The notes beneath the pieces were generated by a model, which made no database searches, was not told where the DNA came from, and worked only from the letters and a program-made list of their open reading frames with translations. DNA of 64,000 nt from Luscinia megarhynchos (lineage: Eukaryota; Chordata; Aves; Passeriformes; Turdidae): NCBI GenBank assembly GCA_034336665.1, contig CM067566.1, forward strand, positions 29,790,330-29,854,329, written 5' to 3'. Shown in pieces: positions 37,231-50,269 of the stretch. The position numbers were made by a program, and so were the translations under genes. Every line of letters begins with the position of its first letter. Within the stretch, counting starts at the first letter, position 1.

Positions 37231-37734
37231 TTATGCTACATAGGATTCAATGTAACTATATCCGGTGTGTCTAAATAAGTAGCACGGTGAAGTAATCCAG
37301 AGGGATAAGGATACCTTGCTTGTCTTTCTGAAAAAAACCCTTTTTATTATGGGTACAAGCAGGAGCACAAGCTGAAACAAGGTGTTGTCTGCACTTTAAG
37401 GTAGCCAAGGTCAGGACCTTCCAGAAGACCTCTAGGTAATGATTTTTCCTTGCAAATGATCTTAGGTGCCAGTACAGGCAAGAAGTGATCTAGGATTGAT
37501 GTTCCTATTTTAGACTGTTCCACACGTGGGCACGTTTTCTTTCAAGAAGAGGTAATAATAGAAAACTAAGAATAGAATGAGTCAGAACAAAATTAAAATA
37601 TAACCTTGACTTTCTTGCCTCTTAGTCCTTCAGGAAATCACATGTGGATTGTACAGATTGCTGGGTATTTTGCAAGTTCATTTACTTTGAGTCCTTTTTG
37701 GGAAGCAGAAGTCATTGTGTTTTTTCTGTTTCAG
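37231..37734. other. AT-rich non-coding sequence ending in acceptor-like site
   Basis: No gene seen. The end (TGTGTTTTTTCTGTTTCAG, AG at 37733-37734) is a strong acceptor-like signal. Confidence 0.45.
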
Positions 37735-37971
37735 AGAGAGGCAGCTGAGTCCAACCCTGGAAGCACTGGAATAAGCAGAACCTCAGGAGGCAATATACCT
37801 CTGGGACAAGATAATTATAGGATTTGTAATATGCCTTTCTCTCCTTTCTATATTCAATTTCCATTTATCTCAGTGTTTGGCCAGGGTCTTCTAGAATCAT
37901 GTACTGAGTGCAATAAAAAAGATGTGGCCAAGAAGAGCATAATTTTAAAATGCATAATTCTGCAGCTGTAA
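37735..37971 (+). other. candidate terminal exon, 78 codons (unidentified)
   Basis: After the acceptor-like TTTCTGTTTCAG the frame is open for 78 codons to a TAA at 37969-37971. The first third is more protein-like (REAAESNPGSTGISRTSGG, small and polar residues); the remainder is Phe/Ile/Lys-rich, closer to background. An AATAAA lies inside near 37911. No good GT donor is present, so it would have to be a last exon. No similarity is recognised. The same frame is open upstream of the acceptor (from 37606), which weakens the exon interpretation. Confidence 0.15.
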
Positions 37972-40900
37972 AAGTTTTTTTCAGTTTCTTGTGTTTTGGT
38001 TTGGTTTTTTTGTTTGATTTTTTTTTTTAACTGAGTATACTGCATCAAGATATTTTTAATTGCAATGAATAAAATTTCCTCTATTTTCTAATGTTTAGTG
38101 CTACATTTGATTAGGTATTGTATTTGGCAATTTTTACCTTGCTGTGGTCGTATGTTATTCTCACTGTTAAATTTGTGCCAGCAGACTCAGTATTTTCAAC
38201 CCCATTTTTTTCCAGGTGTGTAACCCCAGCACAATACTTTTCTTCAGGCAAAAACTTCTCTGTCACCACAAAACCTTTTATTTATTTTAATTAAAATACA
38301 CCATCAATTTAATTTTTAAATGTTTTTATATTAACCATACCAAACTAGAGATCAATTATCCTTGCTTTCTTTGGAGCTTTTGTAATTTTCCAAAGGTCAA
38401 TAAAAATAAAACAAACAGAAAATTCAAATGAACGTTTAAACATATTCAACAGATATGTTAACATTTGCCATTACTTCCATGTTCATAATGCATTATGTCA
38501 TGCTAATTGAACTATTTTCGGCAAAACTAATATTTTAATATATTATGATACTGCTATTCATGCTTATTTTGATGATATAATTTGACCCATACAGGAACCA
38601 TCCTTTCTAGGGCATTTCATAAGTTGTCACAGCTGTCTAGAAGTGAATTGTGCAGTTTAAGGTGAGTCTATTCAAGAATCAGACCCTGGAAACATCAATT
38701 CAGACTGAGCCCCCCTCTTCAGTCACACACCTGAGACTCCTGCAAGAGAGAGTGCTGGCTGTACATTTTGTTCCTAACTACCTAGTGCATGGCAGAGGCA
38801 GAGCAATCACACTGAGCAGCACCTGGGGTACAGTTTGCCTCTGTTACTTGCCCTGAGTGTTGCCTGCTTACAGAGAAACCTGTTCCCTGAGAGTGGCAGT
38901 GTCTGGTTTCTGATTGCCAGTAATGCCTTAGCTCATTGTGCTTGTTTCCAACCCAGATGCAGTCAACATTACTGCCAGTGTTAGAAGTATTATAAAATCA
39001 CTATAATTCCTCTTTAATTAGCATCCTATTCTCTTAAATGGCTTCAACTTTTTTTTTTCTCTAAACCTCCTCCATTCTTTCCATAATACCTTCTTCTTTT
39101 TTTTTTTTTGTAAAATTGCCTCAGTATTTCCCCACTGGTTGGATCTACTACAGTTTTTTAACTTTGTCTTTTAATAGCTTATTCAAAAGGATAGAAGAGC
39201 TCAATGGGCTCCTGGTAGAGTGCAGTAATATCAGTGTTTGTGTTCTCAGAGCTTTTCTTTCTCTGGAGCATAATGCTTGAACTAAGTCTTGTGGTGAAGA
39301 GCAAACCCACTGGGCTAATGGCAATAAACTTGAAAACAGTGAGAGGCTTGTTCACTCAGGTTCAATGTGTGAATAGCTCTGCACAGCTCTAATTAGGACC
39401 CCAGTTCTCAATAGGTAATTAAATATCAGTTTGGTTATCCAAGTGAAGGGATTAAGGTGAAAATGTGCCATTCACATTTAGAGCAGGATAAAAAGTCCTG
39501 CATTTCTGTTGGTTGACTGGCACTATAATGAATTCTGTCAGAAATACCTTTAAATGTGCCTATGTGAGGCAGAATACTGAAATGTAGCACACTGCCTGCA
39601 AGGAATCTCACATGGCAATGACGTGGTCATTGCACAAGCTAAGGCTGACATTTTGTCTTTAAGGAAGATATCCCTTAGTCTCTGGAAAAAAGAGCTTTAT
39701 TGTGTATCAATAAAAATAAAATTTGTGCCACCATTTCAGCCAGTAGTTTGTCTATTTTGACACCCCTCCCTCTCTTGCTCACCCTCAGTTATTTCATGGA
39801 ATGCTGAATGCACACTGCAATATATATTTGGACTTTAAGGACTGTTATTCAGATAGAAGGGAATGTTTAGTTTTAGTAATCTAATCACCTAAAGCAGATG
39901 CCTTGAATTCACATATTTTATGAGTTTTTGAACCTGTGAAATACCGTTGGCCATACCACCAATTTCTTTGAAGTTTCACTGCTTCCCAAGGCTAAACCTC
40001 AGCTCATTTTTCCCCCTCTTCACATAAATATTTCAGCATTTAAGATTCTTTAAAAATCTTTTTAGGCATTTCATTTGTATTACTACTGTCTGATGATGCT
40101 CATATTGACATAGAAATGTAGTCCAGACAAACACTGCAGAATATAAGGCTAGCAAGGTCCAGAAAAAAATTTCCAACTTGAGGATCATTTTCTGAATTTT
40201 AGAATTATACAGCAGCAACTATTTCTTACTATTCTCCAAAGCAAGATTTCATATGCTCTACTGTTTAAAGGATACAAAGCTATTTGTATTACCAGAATAA
40301 AGGTTTAATGATTGTCCTGGTTTTGCTGAAAATTAGGAAGGAGAATGGAATTTCATACGTGCCAGAAAGTGATTTCTAAGGACAGAGGAAAACCTGAAAC
40401 AGGTCATTGCCTCAGGCAGTACAATCTCCCAGATATGCTGATGTGCCCTTACTTTTACTCTTCCCACTTGTCTGTATGAAAAGCAAACACTGTTTCTACA
40501 GAACCTTCCTTCCATTTTCTTCCAGTCCCTTAATAATATTCAGTTAACATAAATGTAACTTTTTTTTCCTTCTACATCAGTACGTAGGCTAGTGCATAAG
40601 ATTTTGCCCCCAGCTTTTCTAGATCTAGACTTCATTAATTTCAAGAACAGAAAGGGCTGTTGTAACCTAATCTGTTTTATTTGCTATACTGGTGTTCATG
40701 CAGTAATTCACTGTAAAGGGTGACTGACATTCCTTACTGAAATTCTGCCTGACCTTCTCTTAATCCCTTGCAACTTCTTTTTAAAGATTTCTGCACATAT
40801 TCTATGGTAAGCTAAAATTAATTAACAAATATTTTCAATAATGTCTTTTCTCTGTAAGTATAAATCTGTGTAAGTATCAATACAGATTTTTCCTATATGA

Positions 40901-41494
40901 TTAAAAAGTAATGAAGTATGTGATTTTATTTGTATTCTGTAGGAGAGAAATTGTAATATATGTCTTACCCTCTTTTGTTAGCTGATCATGTCACACTTCT
41001 ATATCTTGTGTTTTTATTCCTGCAATTTCAATTGCTACAAGCTTCTAATAGACCACAACTATCAATTATTTCATTATTTTGTAACATGCACTCTGTTAAA
41101 ATGATTACTTCATCAATCATATGCCACATAATTAATCAGATGTAATTGAACAAATTAATTCACATTCAATTAATTTGAAACAGAAGGTACTGCTTGAAAA
41201 ATGATCTTTTAATATAGACTGGAATGGGATCTCCTGGCATTTGAACATAGTTTGGTACTGTTCAGATTTGAGGTCTTCAGAAAAATCTGTGAAGGTGAAG
41301 ATCAACAACTGAGATAATGTGATGAAGCCATCCTCAATATCCAACAGGAAAAAATCCTGCCTGTGTTGTCCAAACAACATTTTGAAGTATAGACAATGCT
41401 GTCTGAATCTGGGTAATCTGCAGACACCTTTGGCACATCTGGTTTTAATATCAAGCTAGACTTTTGATGTGAACATCACAAAGATGATTAAAGG
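37972..41494. other. AT-rich non-coding sequence
   Basis: No gene or recognised mobile element. It contains T-rich runs (37994-38033 and about 39091-39109), a somewhat less AT-rich patch at 38690-38900 of unknown nature, and the palindrome at 39615-39633. Confidence 0.5.
39615..39633 (+). repeat. 8-bp inverted repeat with CRE/E-box-like core
   Basis: GCAATGAC (39615-39622), centre GTG, GTCATTGC (39626-39633). The arms are exact complements. The core TGACGTGGTCA contains ACGTG, the half-site of CREB/ATF and USF-type factors. Binding is inference only. Confidence 0.6.
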
Positions 41495-41700
41495 CTCATC
41501 ATCAAGAGCACAGAAGAGCACAGGCAGCAGGGAAACCCGAATTCCACAGACCCTGCCCCACCTCCTCCTCCCAGGGCTGTTCCAGGGTCTAGGCACACCA
41601 GGGGCCATGCCCCACGCCTGCCCTTGGAGCCCCTAACCCAGCTCCTGAGTGGTTTGATGGCTGAAAATCCCACCTGGGGAAAGGGCCCAGGAAGGCCTAA
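41495..41700. other. short GC-rich island, probably an old repeat
   Basis: About 200 bases clearly richer in G and C than either side (CCCTGCCCCACCTCCTCCTC, then AGGGCCCAGGAAGGCC), with a 61-codon minus-strand frame that is a by-product. Sharp edges suggest an inserted element, possibly an LTR fragment, but I cannot name a family and see no terminal repeats. Confidence 0.3.
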
Positions 41701-42261
41701 GGGTCCTTAAGCAAAGCATGAGATAAGTATGTGTCTTGTCTATATCTCTTAGAATTTACATCATCTGAAACAATGATGGAACCAGTAGTAGGTATATTTG
41801 TTCTTTTCTATATCACTTTCTCTTTCTCTTCTAATTCCCTCCTCTTTAAGCCTGAGTAAATTAAAATCAGATGGATTTTAAATTATGCTTATGTTGAATG
41901 GGCTAAGTTAACTCTTTGTAAAATGATTTATGTTAATTGAACATTGGTTCAAACCTTTGCCAAAGTTCCCTGATTTTCTGAAGTTTGCCAGCAAAATTTC
42001 TGTTTTCTCTTGAGGAATGTATTTTTGGTACATTTGGTAAGTCTGAGTACCATCATGTGGAGTGGGCTGCTCCTCAGGCTCACATCTCCAGGTACCTATA
42101 ACTGGGAAGTCCAGGGAGGGATTCATACTCTAATGGGCTTTCATCCTGATCAGCCAGAAAAAGGAACAGGGTGAGGCCATTAGTGCTGGTTGTGCTGGTG
42201 CTGAGTGTGTGTCTGTGGTGTCCTGTGCAGCTGGCTGTGCTTGTGCATACTGTTTTTACTG
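41701..42261. other. AT-rich sequence grading into CR1-like end
   Basis: No gene seen. From about 42060 the sequence becomes less AT-rich. Whether this is unique DNA or a more diverged upstream part of the CR1 copy cannot be decided by eye. Confidence 0.4.
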
Positions 42262-42309
42262 TTGGATTTGACAACCTTAAAGTTGTTTTCCAACCTAAAT
42301 TATTCTATG
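42262..42309 (+). mobile_element. CR1 LINE 3' end
   Basis: TTGGATTTGACAACC, then TTTTCCAACCTAAAT, then ATTCTATG matches, from memory, the conserved 3' end of avian CR1 retrotransposons, which finish with copies of an ATTCTATG-like octamer. Plus orientation, 3' end near 42309. CR1 copies are normally truncated at the 5' end, so a short fragment is expected. Confidence 0.65.
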
Positions 42310-42332
42310 TGTATGTGTGTGCATGTGTGTGT
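42309..42332 (+). repeat. (TG)n microsatellite at CR1 tail
   Basis: TGTGTATGTGTGTGCATGTG and further TG units follow the CR1 octamer directly, suggesting the microsatellite grew from the element's tail. Confidence 0.85.
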
Positions 42333-45300
42333 TTATTAGGAATTCAGTCTTGCTACCTGCTGGACCTCTGGAGATGGGGCTGTGGCAGCCTGACCTCCAT
42401 TGGGGTGCTGGATTTGGCAACTCCTAACAAATAAGATTCCTTTTTGAGGGAAAGTTCTCTTTCAGCTTTCTGCTCATTACCTTTGATAATTCCACATTCT
42501 TAGTCTTGTGGCTTTTGTACCAGCCAATCTTCTTCAGCTAAATAGTCCTCTGTATTTCTTTGCAGAAGTCCAGAGGGAACAGCTTTGTTAATGAGGCACT
42601 TAAACCAAGTGTTAGATTAATCAGGGGAAGATGTTGTACTTTGTGTACTAAATAAGACTATGACCTTAATTTCACCTATTCCAGATTTTACAATGAATGT
42701 TCCTCTTTGCAGTAGCTTTGTCCTGAGCCCCAAGCCATTAACCTCAATTGATGTCTTTGAAAGAAAGGCCAAATCTCAAAGTCTCAAAGAGCAAAGTATG
42801 CACTTTAGGTAGGTTGTCTATTTTAAAGGTACCTTTGTTACCCAAGAACCATTGAGCTTCAGTTATTTCAGGAGTTAACCAGATTACTGAATACATGTGA
42901 GTAAGTGTTACATAACTGTCCTGTATTCTTACATGAAAAACACACCTGAATGAAAAATAGATTTCTTAAAAAAAAAAAAAAAGAATGGAGATGGGGGGTG
43001 GGGGAGAAGATGAGGCAGGCTAATTTAGTTGTATCCTATTAAATACTGGAAACAATGACCAAGAAACATCAATTAGTTGTTTCTTCTGTTTCTGTTTAAG
43101 CACACAGAGGACACATTCCTCTCCCCCTCAAATTACTTGAAATAAGTGACACTAAATCAGACAAATGCAGGCACTGTGGCTCAGCAGGTGATAATTGAAC
43201 CCTTACAGATTAGAAGTGCTCTTGTGCCCTTTTGCTTTGGGCACAACTCCATTTCAGAATTCATTTTTTTCCAAATTTAGAAAAAGAAATTACTTGCATT
43301 ACAAGCTAGCCATGTAATTTGAAATTGCATGTGATGGATGCTAAATGGAATCTGATTAAATATGAAGAACATGAGTTCAGCTGAGGAGTAGTAATAGTGA
43401 AGAGACTAAAAATGAAGTGGAAACCCAGAAGGCATAAATTAAAAACTGTGGTGTGTACCTGAATCTGATCCCCAAAATGGGATAAAAATTGACCAAGAGA
43501 TACATTTAAAAGTGTGAATATATCTATAGAAAATAATAACAGTAGTCATGTTCACCATAGTTTGGGTTTTATCTACCTGCTCTTTCTGAGAGGCTTTGCC
43601 TGCTTCTCTTTTTCTTCATTACTTGAGTACTTTCATACTTTATGCTTTTCACTCTTTAAGTCTGAATGTGAACTGTTATTCCCAATACTGTCTCTGTAAT
43701 TCTGCTGAAGAAAAGGAAAAAATGTCTCAGAATTGTTGCATTCTTATACACAGATACTGCTGATCCATGAAAAGGGTAAACAAAAACAGCTTTATTGCTG
43801 GTTTGCACAAAGGTTTCAGTGTAGTTATAATCAAGTTTTGTTATTAGCACATTCAGAACATTTTGCATTTAAACTTGTTTTTAATTCTTTTTATATTTAA
43901 AGTCAACTAGAAAAACAATGTGTCAAAGGAAACTGGTGCAGAACAGAGAAAATTATTACTAGGATTACAGACTAAGTCACTTGCTGAGCTCTTTTGCTAT
44001 CTTTATGGACTGGATTTTTTTTCTCCCTCATCTCTGAGAGGCAAAGAATGTAATGCAAATTTCTGTTTTATGTGGCCTGCTGAGAAGATCTGAGCCAACT
44101 GCTTTATTTGCTGTTTTCCAGTAGGGAAATATCAATCCTAATTTGTCTGATTTTTGATCGAATAGCTGAGCATGTGATTATGAATATAATGTCCTGGATC
44201 TAATGAGACTCATTCAGTGCTTTAGAGTGCAATTATTCACTCCTTGATTGGCATATCTTGAGTTGAAAATCTGAAGTATCATTGCATGATTTCCCAAATT
44301 ATGTACTTAAATGTATCTCTGCTGTGCATATTCCATGAATTATTTCTATATGTGCCAATGAGTGTTTTGGCAACACTTATCCAAACAATATATGGGCTAC
44401 CTCTGTGCTCCTATGATATGAAACAGCTTTATCCCTAGTAAGAAGCATGAGCAGAGCTATTATTTTTCTTCTTCTCCACACAGACTGGCTTTCACTGTAT
44501 CAAGTACAACTTCCTTTTTTCTTTTTTTCCTGAAAGAGACTAGGATGCAGACTCTTTGCCTCTGAAAAAGAACTCCACAAAATATAATATGAACCTCCTG
44601 GGGAAAAACCCATCAAGCCCTCCCTGCTAGGCAGAAATGAATGCCAGAGCACAACTTCCTATCTCACAAGTGACATGACAAAGGCACAGAATTGGACCAG
44701 ATGGCTTTGTCATTCAAAAACTGTCATTAGGAGAGACAGATTGAACATTTCTGCTCATACTTTGAAACTTACAGCTAGATTGCATTTTTTCATTTTTTAA
44801 TTGATAAGGAAGAGCTTCTGAAATGACCAAGTTAGTCGTAGAAACCAAGATAAAAGTTTCATGTGCATTGTTAAAAAGCTCCTTTATGAACATTCTAAGA
44901 AGTTTTTACCTGAAGGTTTATACATGCCCTGAGTTTCTAAATGGGTAGTCCTCAAGCACATCACAGTGAATCAGGTGAGACAAAAGCAAGGCATCAGGTC
45001 AGTTGGAAAAGTGAGTGAATGCATTTTATCTACTGTAATGAATCTGTCCAAAGACATTGTTCATCAAGATCACAGAGTTATGCTGCAGAAGGTATTGACA
45101 TTAATATAAGAAAAAACCCACACTAAAATAGTATAATTTTTACTGGTTCTGTGTTGATCAGAAATTATTTCCAGAAAGATCTGGGCTCTCTTATTTACAT
45201 CCATGGTAGTCAACAGCCAGAGAAAGGACTTATGTTTTCCAGAGGGAATTATCTTGGGAAAAAAGAGACAATCCCTATAAAGTGAAGCCATGCCATATTG

Positions 45301-45894
45301 TGCTAATTTAAAAAAATAAAATGGAAAAATCCTGTTATTAGCCCCAGGAAATCTGACAGGCTGAAGGGTGATTGTATTAATCTTAATCTACTCAAGATTA
45401 AAACATAAAATATTTTTACCAGTGACTGTGCAGTCTAAATTCCTGATAGGTCTACAGCATTTTTATTCTTTTGCCTAGTGAGCTTTAGGATCTTGCCATC
45501 TTTTACCATCTTCTCTATGGATTTGAAAAATTCCACTCAGATTGTTGCAATGCTCTCCACCCCCTTCTCTTGATAGCGTGCTCAGCATTATTGCCCTTGA
45601 ATCATTTCACTGGTGAATAAAGAAGCATCATCTGTCTTGACATGAAGGACACCTCATACATACTGTGGACTTCCCTTAAAAATAATTTCCAGCCTCAGAT
45701 TCACACGAAATATCCTTGCTGCTGGAAGATAAATCACACTTTTGTTCTTTGAATCAGTGTAATGGCCAGCTCGATGTCTCTGCCTGATAAAAATTAAATT
45801 GCTCTTGGTGTTGCTAAGGTTATATTCCTTGTAGCTCTTTCTCTTTTCTCACTATAGACATTTCCATCACTCATTTTGTTTCCAAACATCTCTG
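42333..45894. other. AT-rich non-coding sequence
   Basis: No gene recognised. It contains a 15-base A run (42968-42982) followed by a G-rich run (GGGGGGTGGGGG, 42993-43004). The remainder is unremarkable. Confidence 0.5.
42968..43004 (+). repeat. poly(A) run then G-rich run
   Basis: Fifteen A (42968-42982), a short AG-rich spacer, then G6-T-G5. It might be the tail of a retrotransposed fragment, but nothing recognisable precedes it. Confidence 0.8.
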
Positions 45895-46250
45895 ATTTCT
45901 AATTGCAGATCGGATGCTCTGGTCTCAGCATGTCCTTTTTTCTTTCTCTGCTCAGGGTTCTGAGCCAGTCCTCAGGAGTCCTGACTAATCTCCCTGGGCC
46001 ACACTCTGCCAGTGGCCCCAAACCCCATTTCAGCCCAGCCTGGGGCCATCAGTCCCTGTCCCAGAGATGCTGTAGGAGTGCAGGTCTCCATCCCTGTCTC
46101 TCTGTGACCTGAACAGACCTTGTTGTGCACTGTGGGTAGCTTGTGTCCTGGATGGCCATTTTCAATGTACATTGTGGCTTGTCTTCAGTCTTGCCTTTTT
46201 TCCTTCTCAGTTTGTTCCTGACCTTGGTGGATTCTGACCACATTTAGCAA
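45895..46250. other. GC-raised block of unknown origin
   Basis: Richer in G and C than the flanks (CAGCCCAGCCTGGGGCC and similar), with overlapping frames on both strands (plus 45903-46112; minus 45972-46172 and 46049-46243). No domain, terminal repeat or poly(A) tail is recognised. Probably an old inserted repeat. Confidence 0.3.
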
Positions 46251-49200
46251 CCATAATTGAAAGAGGTGACCACAACCAAAGGAAAATTAAATTATTTTTT
46301 TCCAGCAGGAGCTATGGGAGGCCATTTTCACTGCTTTTTTTTTAATAAGAGTTTGTGCGAACATTTGTGCTTTCATGATGATATTTTTACTTTTTTTTTT
46401 GCTGACCTTGTTCTTGAACCATTACTTTTATACCTGTGTTTGTTCATCTGTCTGTTACTAGGAGTCAGTATGTTCAGTGAAAGTCACTCAGCTTGAGTGC
46501 CCATTCACCTGAGATATCTCAGGCCTTGTTATCATACAGCTGCTATTTAGATTTCATTTGTTTAGGCAAATGGGTTCATTATCTATTTGGAGAAGAGCAA
46601 CCACAGCTTGGTTTTTCCCTCAGATGTTGAGTCCTTTTTATTTGACCCTTGCTGTGACTTATCAACTAGTTGTAATTAAGTTATTTGTCAGAAAAGGTGC
46701 TGTTTACAGGCTTACTTTCACAAATTTTCTTAGCCATTTATTTGCTCTCTAAAGAATTATAAAATGTTCTATATTGTTGTTTTAAACAAAATTCATTTTG
46801 TTGTCCTTATTTTCATGCATTTATCGTCTAGTGGATTTTAGAACAAATGTTGAGCCTAGGGGGAAACAGATAAAATAATATAAAGTGTATTAATAAAGCT
46901 CCAGTTTCACATGTGATTAAAAGAGATTTCTCACTGTGTAATTAGATATTTGTATAACAAAGAAACCTACCCAAAATTGCAATCCAAAGAGACAAAAGAA
47001 AAAAAGGTAGAAGAGGGCTAAATGGGACTTAACTGAATTAATTAAAATGTTAAGAAAGCTTTTGCAATAAAAGCTGAGATGAAAAACAAGTAACCTCTTG
47101 TAGTTTTAGGCTACATAAACTTGGAGTGGTATGAGAACTTGAAAAGTCTTCAGTGGTATGAGTGAAAAAGGATTAATGGAAAGAACAATAATCTTTGTAT
47201 GATGGGAATAGGGTACAAATTAAATATTTAAGAAATAATTTTAGGTCTTTTTACCTTGGAACTAAATATGGCTAGTAGTACTGCAAGGGAGAGGGATGAA
47301 GTGTTATCACACCAAGATGGAAAAAAACCCAAGGTAGTTGTGCCCAGCTTGAGCACAGCAATGATCCAATGCTCTAAAACTATAAAAGACTCTTGAACAA
47401 ACCTGAAGACGAATAAGAGCAGTTGTAGGTCAAATTGAAAACTAAGGAAGTGCAGTGCCTGTGGTTCTGAAATAAAATTGTAGATATGGCAATTTATCTA
47501 GTGATTATGCAGAGGTTTAAACATAGTTTTCTGGAACAATTATTACTATGAACATTAACAGATGATCAGAGATATTTGAGCTGTAATTTACAAAAATTCA
47601 AATTAGCCTGTTATATTTTTTATATGAATTTTGAATTTTAAAAAGTAACATCTTCTTTTAAAGATGAAAAAGGACATTTAATAGCTATAGGGCACACTGG
47701 TACAGTGATTCATGCACTATTCTTGTGAAACTACTCCTAAACTAATAAAGATTGTCTGTAGTACAAGTGAAAGGTAAGGAGTAAGGATCTAGTCAGCTTT
47801 GGATAAACCATCTAGAAACTGTATTTTTTATGAAGATGCCATACCTCATCTAAGCTGCTTTTCATCTGGCTCATTAGCTTTGACATAGTGCCATGGTTGT
47901 ATGGTTCATGAAACAGAGATGCCTCACTCACACTGCTAAAAATCTATTGGAGCAGCACATTAATCAGTCATCTAAGCATCTCTGCTTTTCTGTAATCAGA
48001 GTGAAAAGAAAAAATAACACTATTTCTATTCCTTATTTTTCAAAGCAATTAATGCCACAAGCTGCGTTTCTCTGAATGAAACTGATAAAACTCAGAGATG
48101 ATAACATTAGGCTGGCCTAATTTTGAAGGGAAGTTGATTTAAGCTGTATGTGTTTCAGATTTAGATCTCTATTCCTGATTGCATTGGTGTAAAATGAAAA
48201 GCAAAGTGGGCCCAAACTGTTATATCAGAATAGAATCAATTTATTTCTATTCTGCATTTCTATTAAAATAAAGCTAAAGACACCATTCAAAGCCAAGGAA
48301 TTATAATGTACAAGACAGTAGAGAATTAAGTCTGTTGATTTTCATTATTTTCCATTGGATCATACTTCAGAGGTAGTTTGCTTTCAGCAAAATTACAGAA
48401 AATACTATCAAAAGAAAAGCTTCCTTTAGGATTAGACATACTGCATTGCAGATGATTTGGGAAGCCACCAAGACTCCCAAATTTGGGTAAAAACAAGTGA
48501 ATGTAATGGAAGAAACACTACCTTTTAATTAAAATAAGCAAAAATAGAAAAATAGGTTTATGCTTCTTCCTTATCCATCAACCTGGATACTAGCAGAAGC
48601 AATGTTAAACTGACATAAACAGAAATTTTAGGAAAACCATTGGGGTTTCCTAAAATGATCTTAACCTAAACTTTACCCAAGATAGTCATATCTCATCTCC
48701 AATAATAGACCATAAACATTTTTAATGTTAGGCACAATGTACCTGATAAGGATACTGCACACTGCAAAAGACACTGGATTCAGTGGCCTGGAATGACCAG
48801 ATAATTTCCTGATCTCTAAAGTCTGAGATTGTTGTCTGCCTTATCTTCTTTATTAGTCCAAAATCTGGAAGTTAATTGGCTTAACTCTGACCTCTAGTAG
48901 CCAAATAAAGCCTAATATGGATGAATCCATATGATGTTGCACATCATTTTGAGGGCATAGAAAAATCACTAAACAATCTTTCTTCCTGCAATCAAGTTAT
49001 TGAGGCTCCTTTGATATATATAATGGCAAAATACTGTGTCACTAGAATAAATATAGTATTTTGCTGTAACTACAGGAAACAATCATATGAAAGACAATAA
49101 GTAATGATTTTTAAGGGTAAATAGTATCTGTCATCTATCTCCTGTTCCTCCCCCTGCAGGGGAAATTATAGAATGTAGAAACTGCACCTTGCTCTCTGGT

Positions 49201-50269
49201 GTAGTCTGCACAAGAATAAAAGTATTGGTGGGACCTTGCCCCACAGCATAGGATTTTACCTACAATAGCTATGGACTCAGTACTTCACAGTTCTCAGTGG
49301 ACTCCTAAGGGATATTAATGTCAGTTTGGTTGTGGTTTTCTCTCAGAAATTAAACATGGGTCAATAACTATGTTTCCACCAAAAAGCTGTTCAGGGAAAG
49401 CTCTTTGTTTATAAAAAAAAAAATACCTATGAATGCTTTATAGAAAAATAAAAAGGTCACGATTTCTTCATTGTTGTTTTACATTGCGAGAAGGAAAGTT
49501 CTGCTCGGTGTTGTATCACCTAACTCAATCAAAATTAATTCCTCAGCCTGGAGTCCACCATTCCTTACACAGATGAGGTTTAAAACCCCTGGCTTGAACT
49601 TTCATTCTCCCTCATAGTATTTTTAGTCTTATTCTTGTCATCCTTACATTAATTTGAAGGATTTGATTTTGAAAGCCAGTTAACCCCAGGTATAAAGGAT
49701 ACTGACACAGATACCAGAGAAATATAAAGCATCTGCTATTCCTTTACTTCAGTTGTACTGTGTTAATGCATGAGAATAGAAACCAGTGCATTTTAAGCTG
49801 TCAAAGTTTACACTATGAAAGGACAAATACCTTTATTGTAAAGGCTATAAGTTAAAAATTGTATGGATGTAGGTATGGTGGGGCATGGTTGTATTAATTT
49901 ATCAGAGATTATTAATCATAGTATTTTGATACTTAGATTTATTAATTCTCATTATGCATATTGCTGTAGTTATTTGGGTGCATTTGGCGTATTACTGCTT
50001 TGCTAAACATAAGAAATAGCTTCACTAAATCAGCAATGAATCTCTCTCCATATTATATGTAGGCTATATATTCTAGTTTAGCCACTCCAGCTGTGGCCCT
50101 TTCTGTGCCTAAGGTCACTCTTGCACCTTATAACAGCATTTGCTAACTCCTTTTCATTGTTTTTATCAATATTTCAAGACAAGACAAGAATTACTATGTG
50201 AGATGAACTCTGTCAAGTCATGGCATCAGCACCTGAGTACAGAAGTGAGTTGTGTATTACAGGAATTAC
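46251..50269. other. AT-rich non-coding sequence
   Basis: About 4 kb with no recognised gene or mobile element. Runs of T occur near 46337 and 46392. At 49160 an acceptor-like CCTCCCCCTGCAG leads into a 29-codon Cys-containing frame that stops at 49251; I regard it as chance. Confidence 0.5.

Noticed and set aside
49140..49251. Acceptor CCTCCCCCTGCAG followed by a 29-codon Cys-containing frame
   Set aside because: Short, not in phase 0, and no donor or recognisable motif. Kept only as a note.
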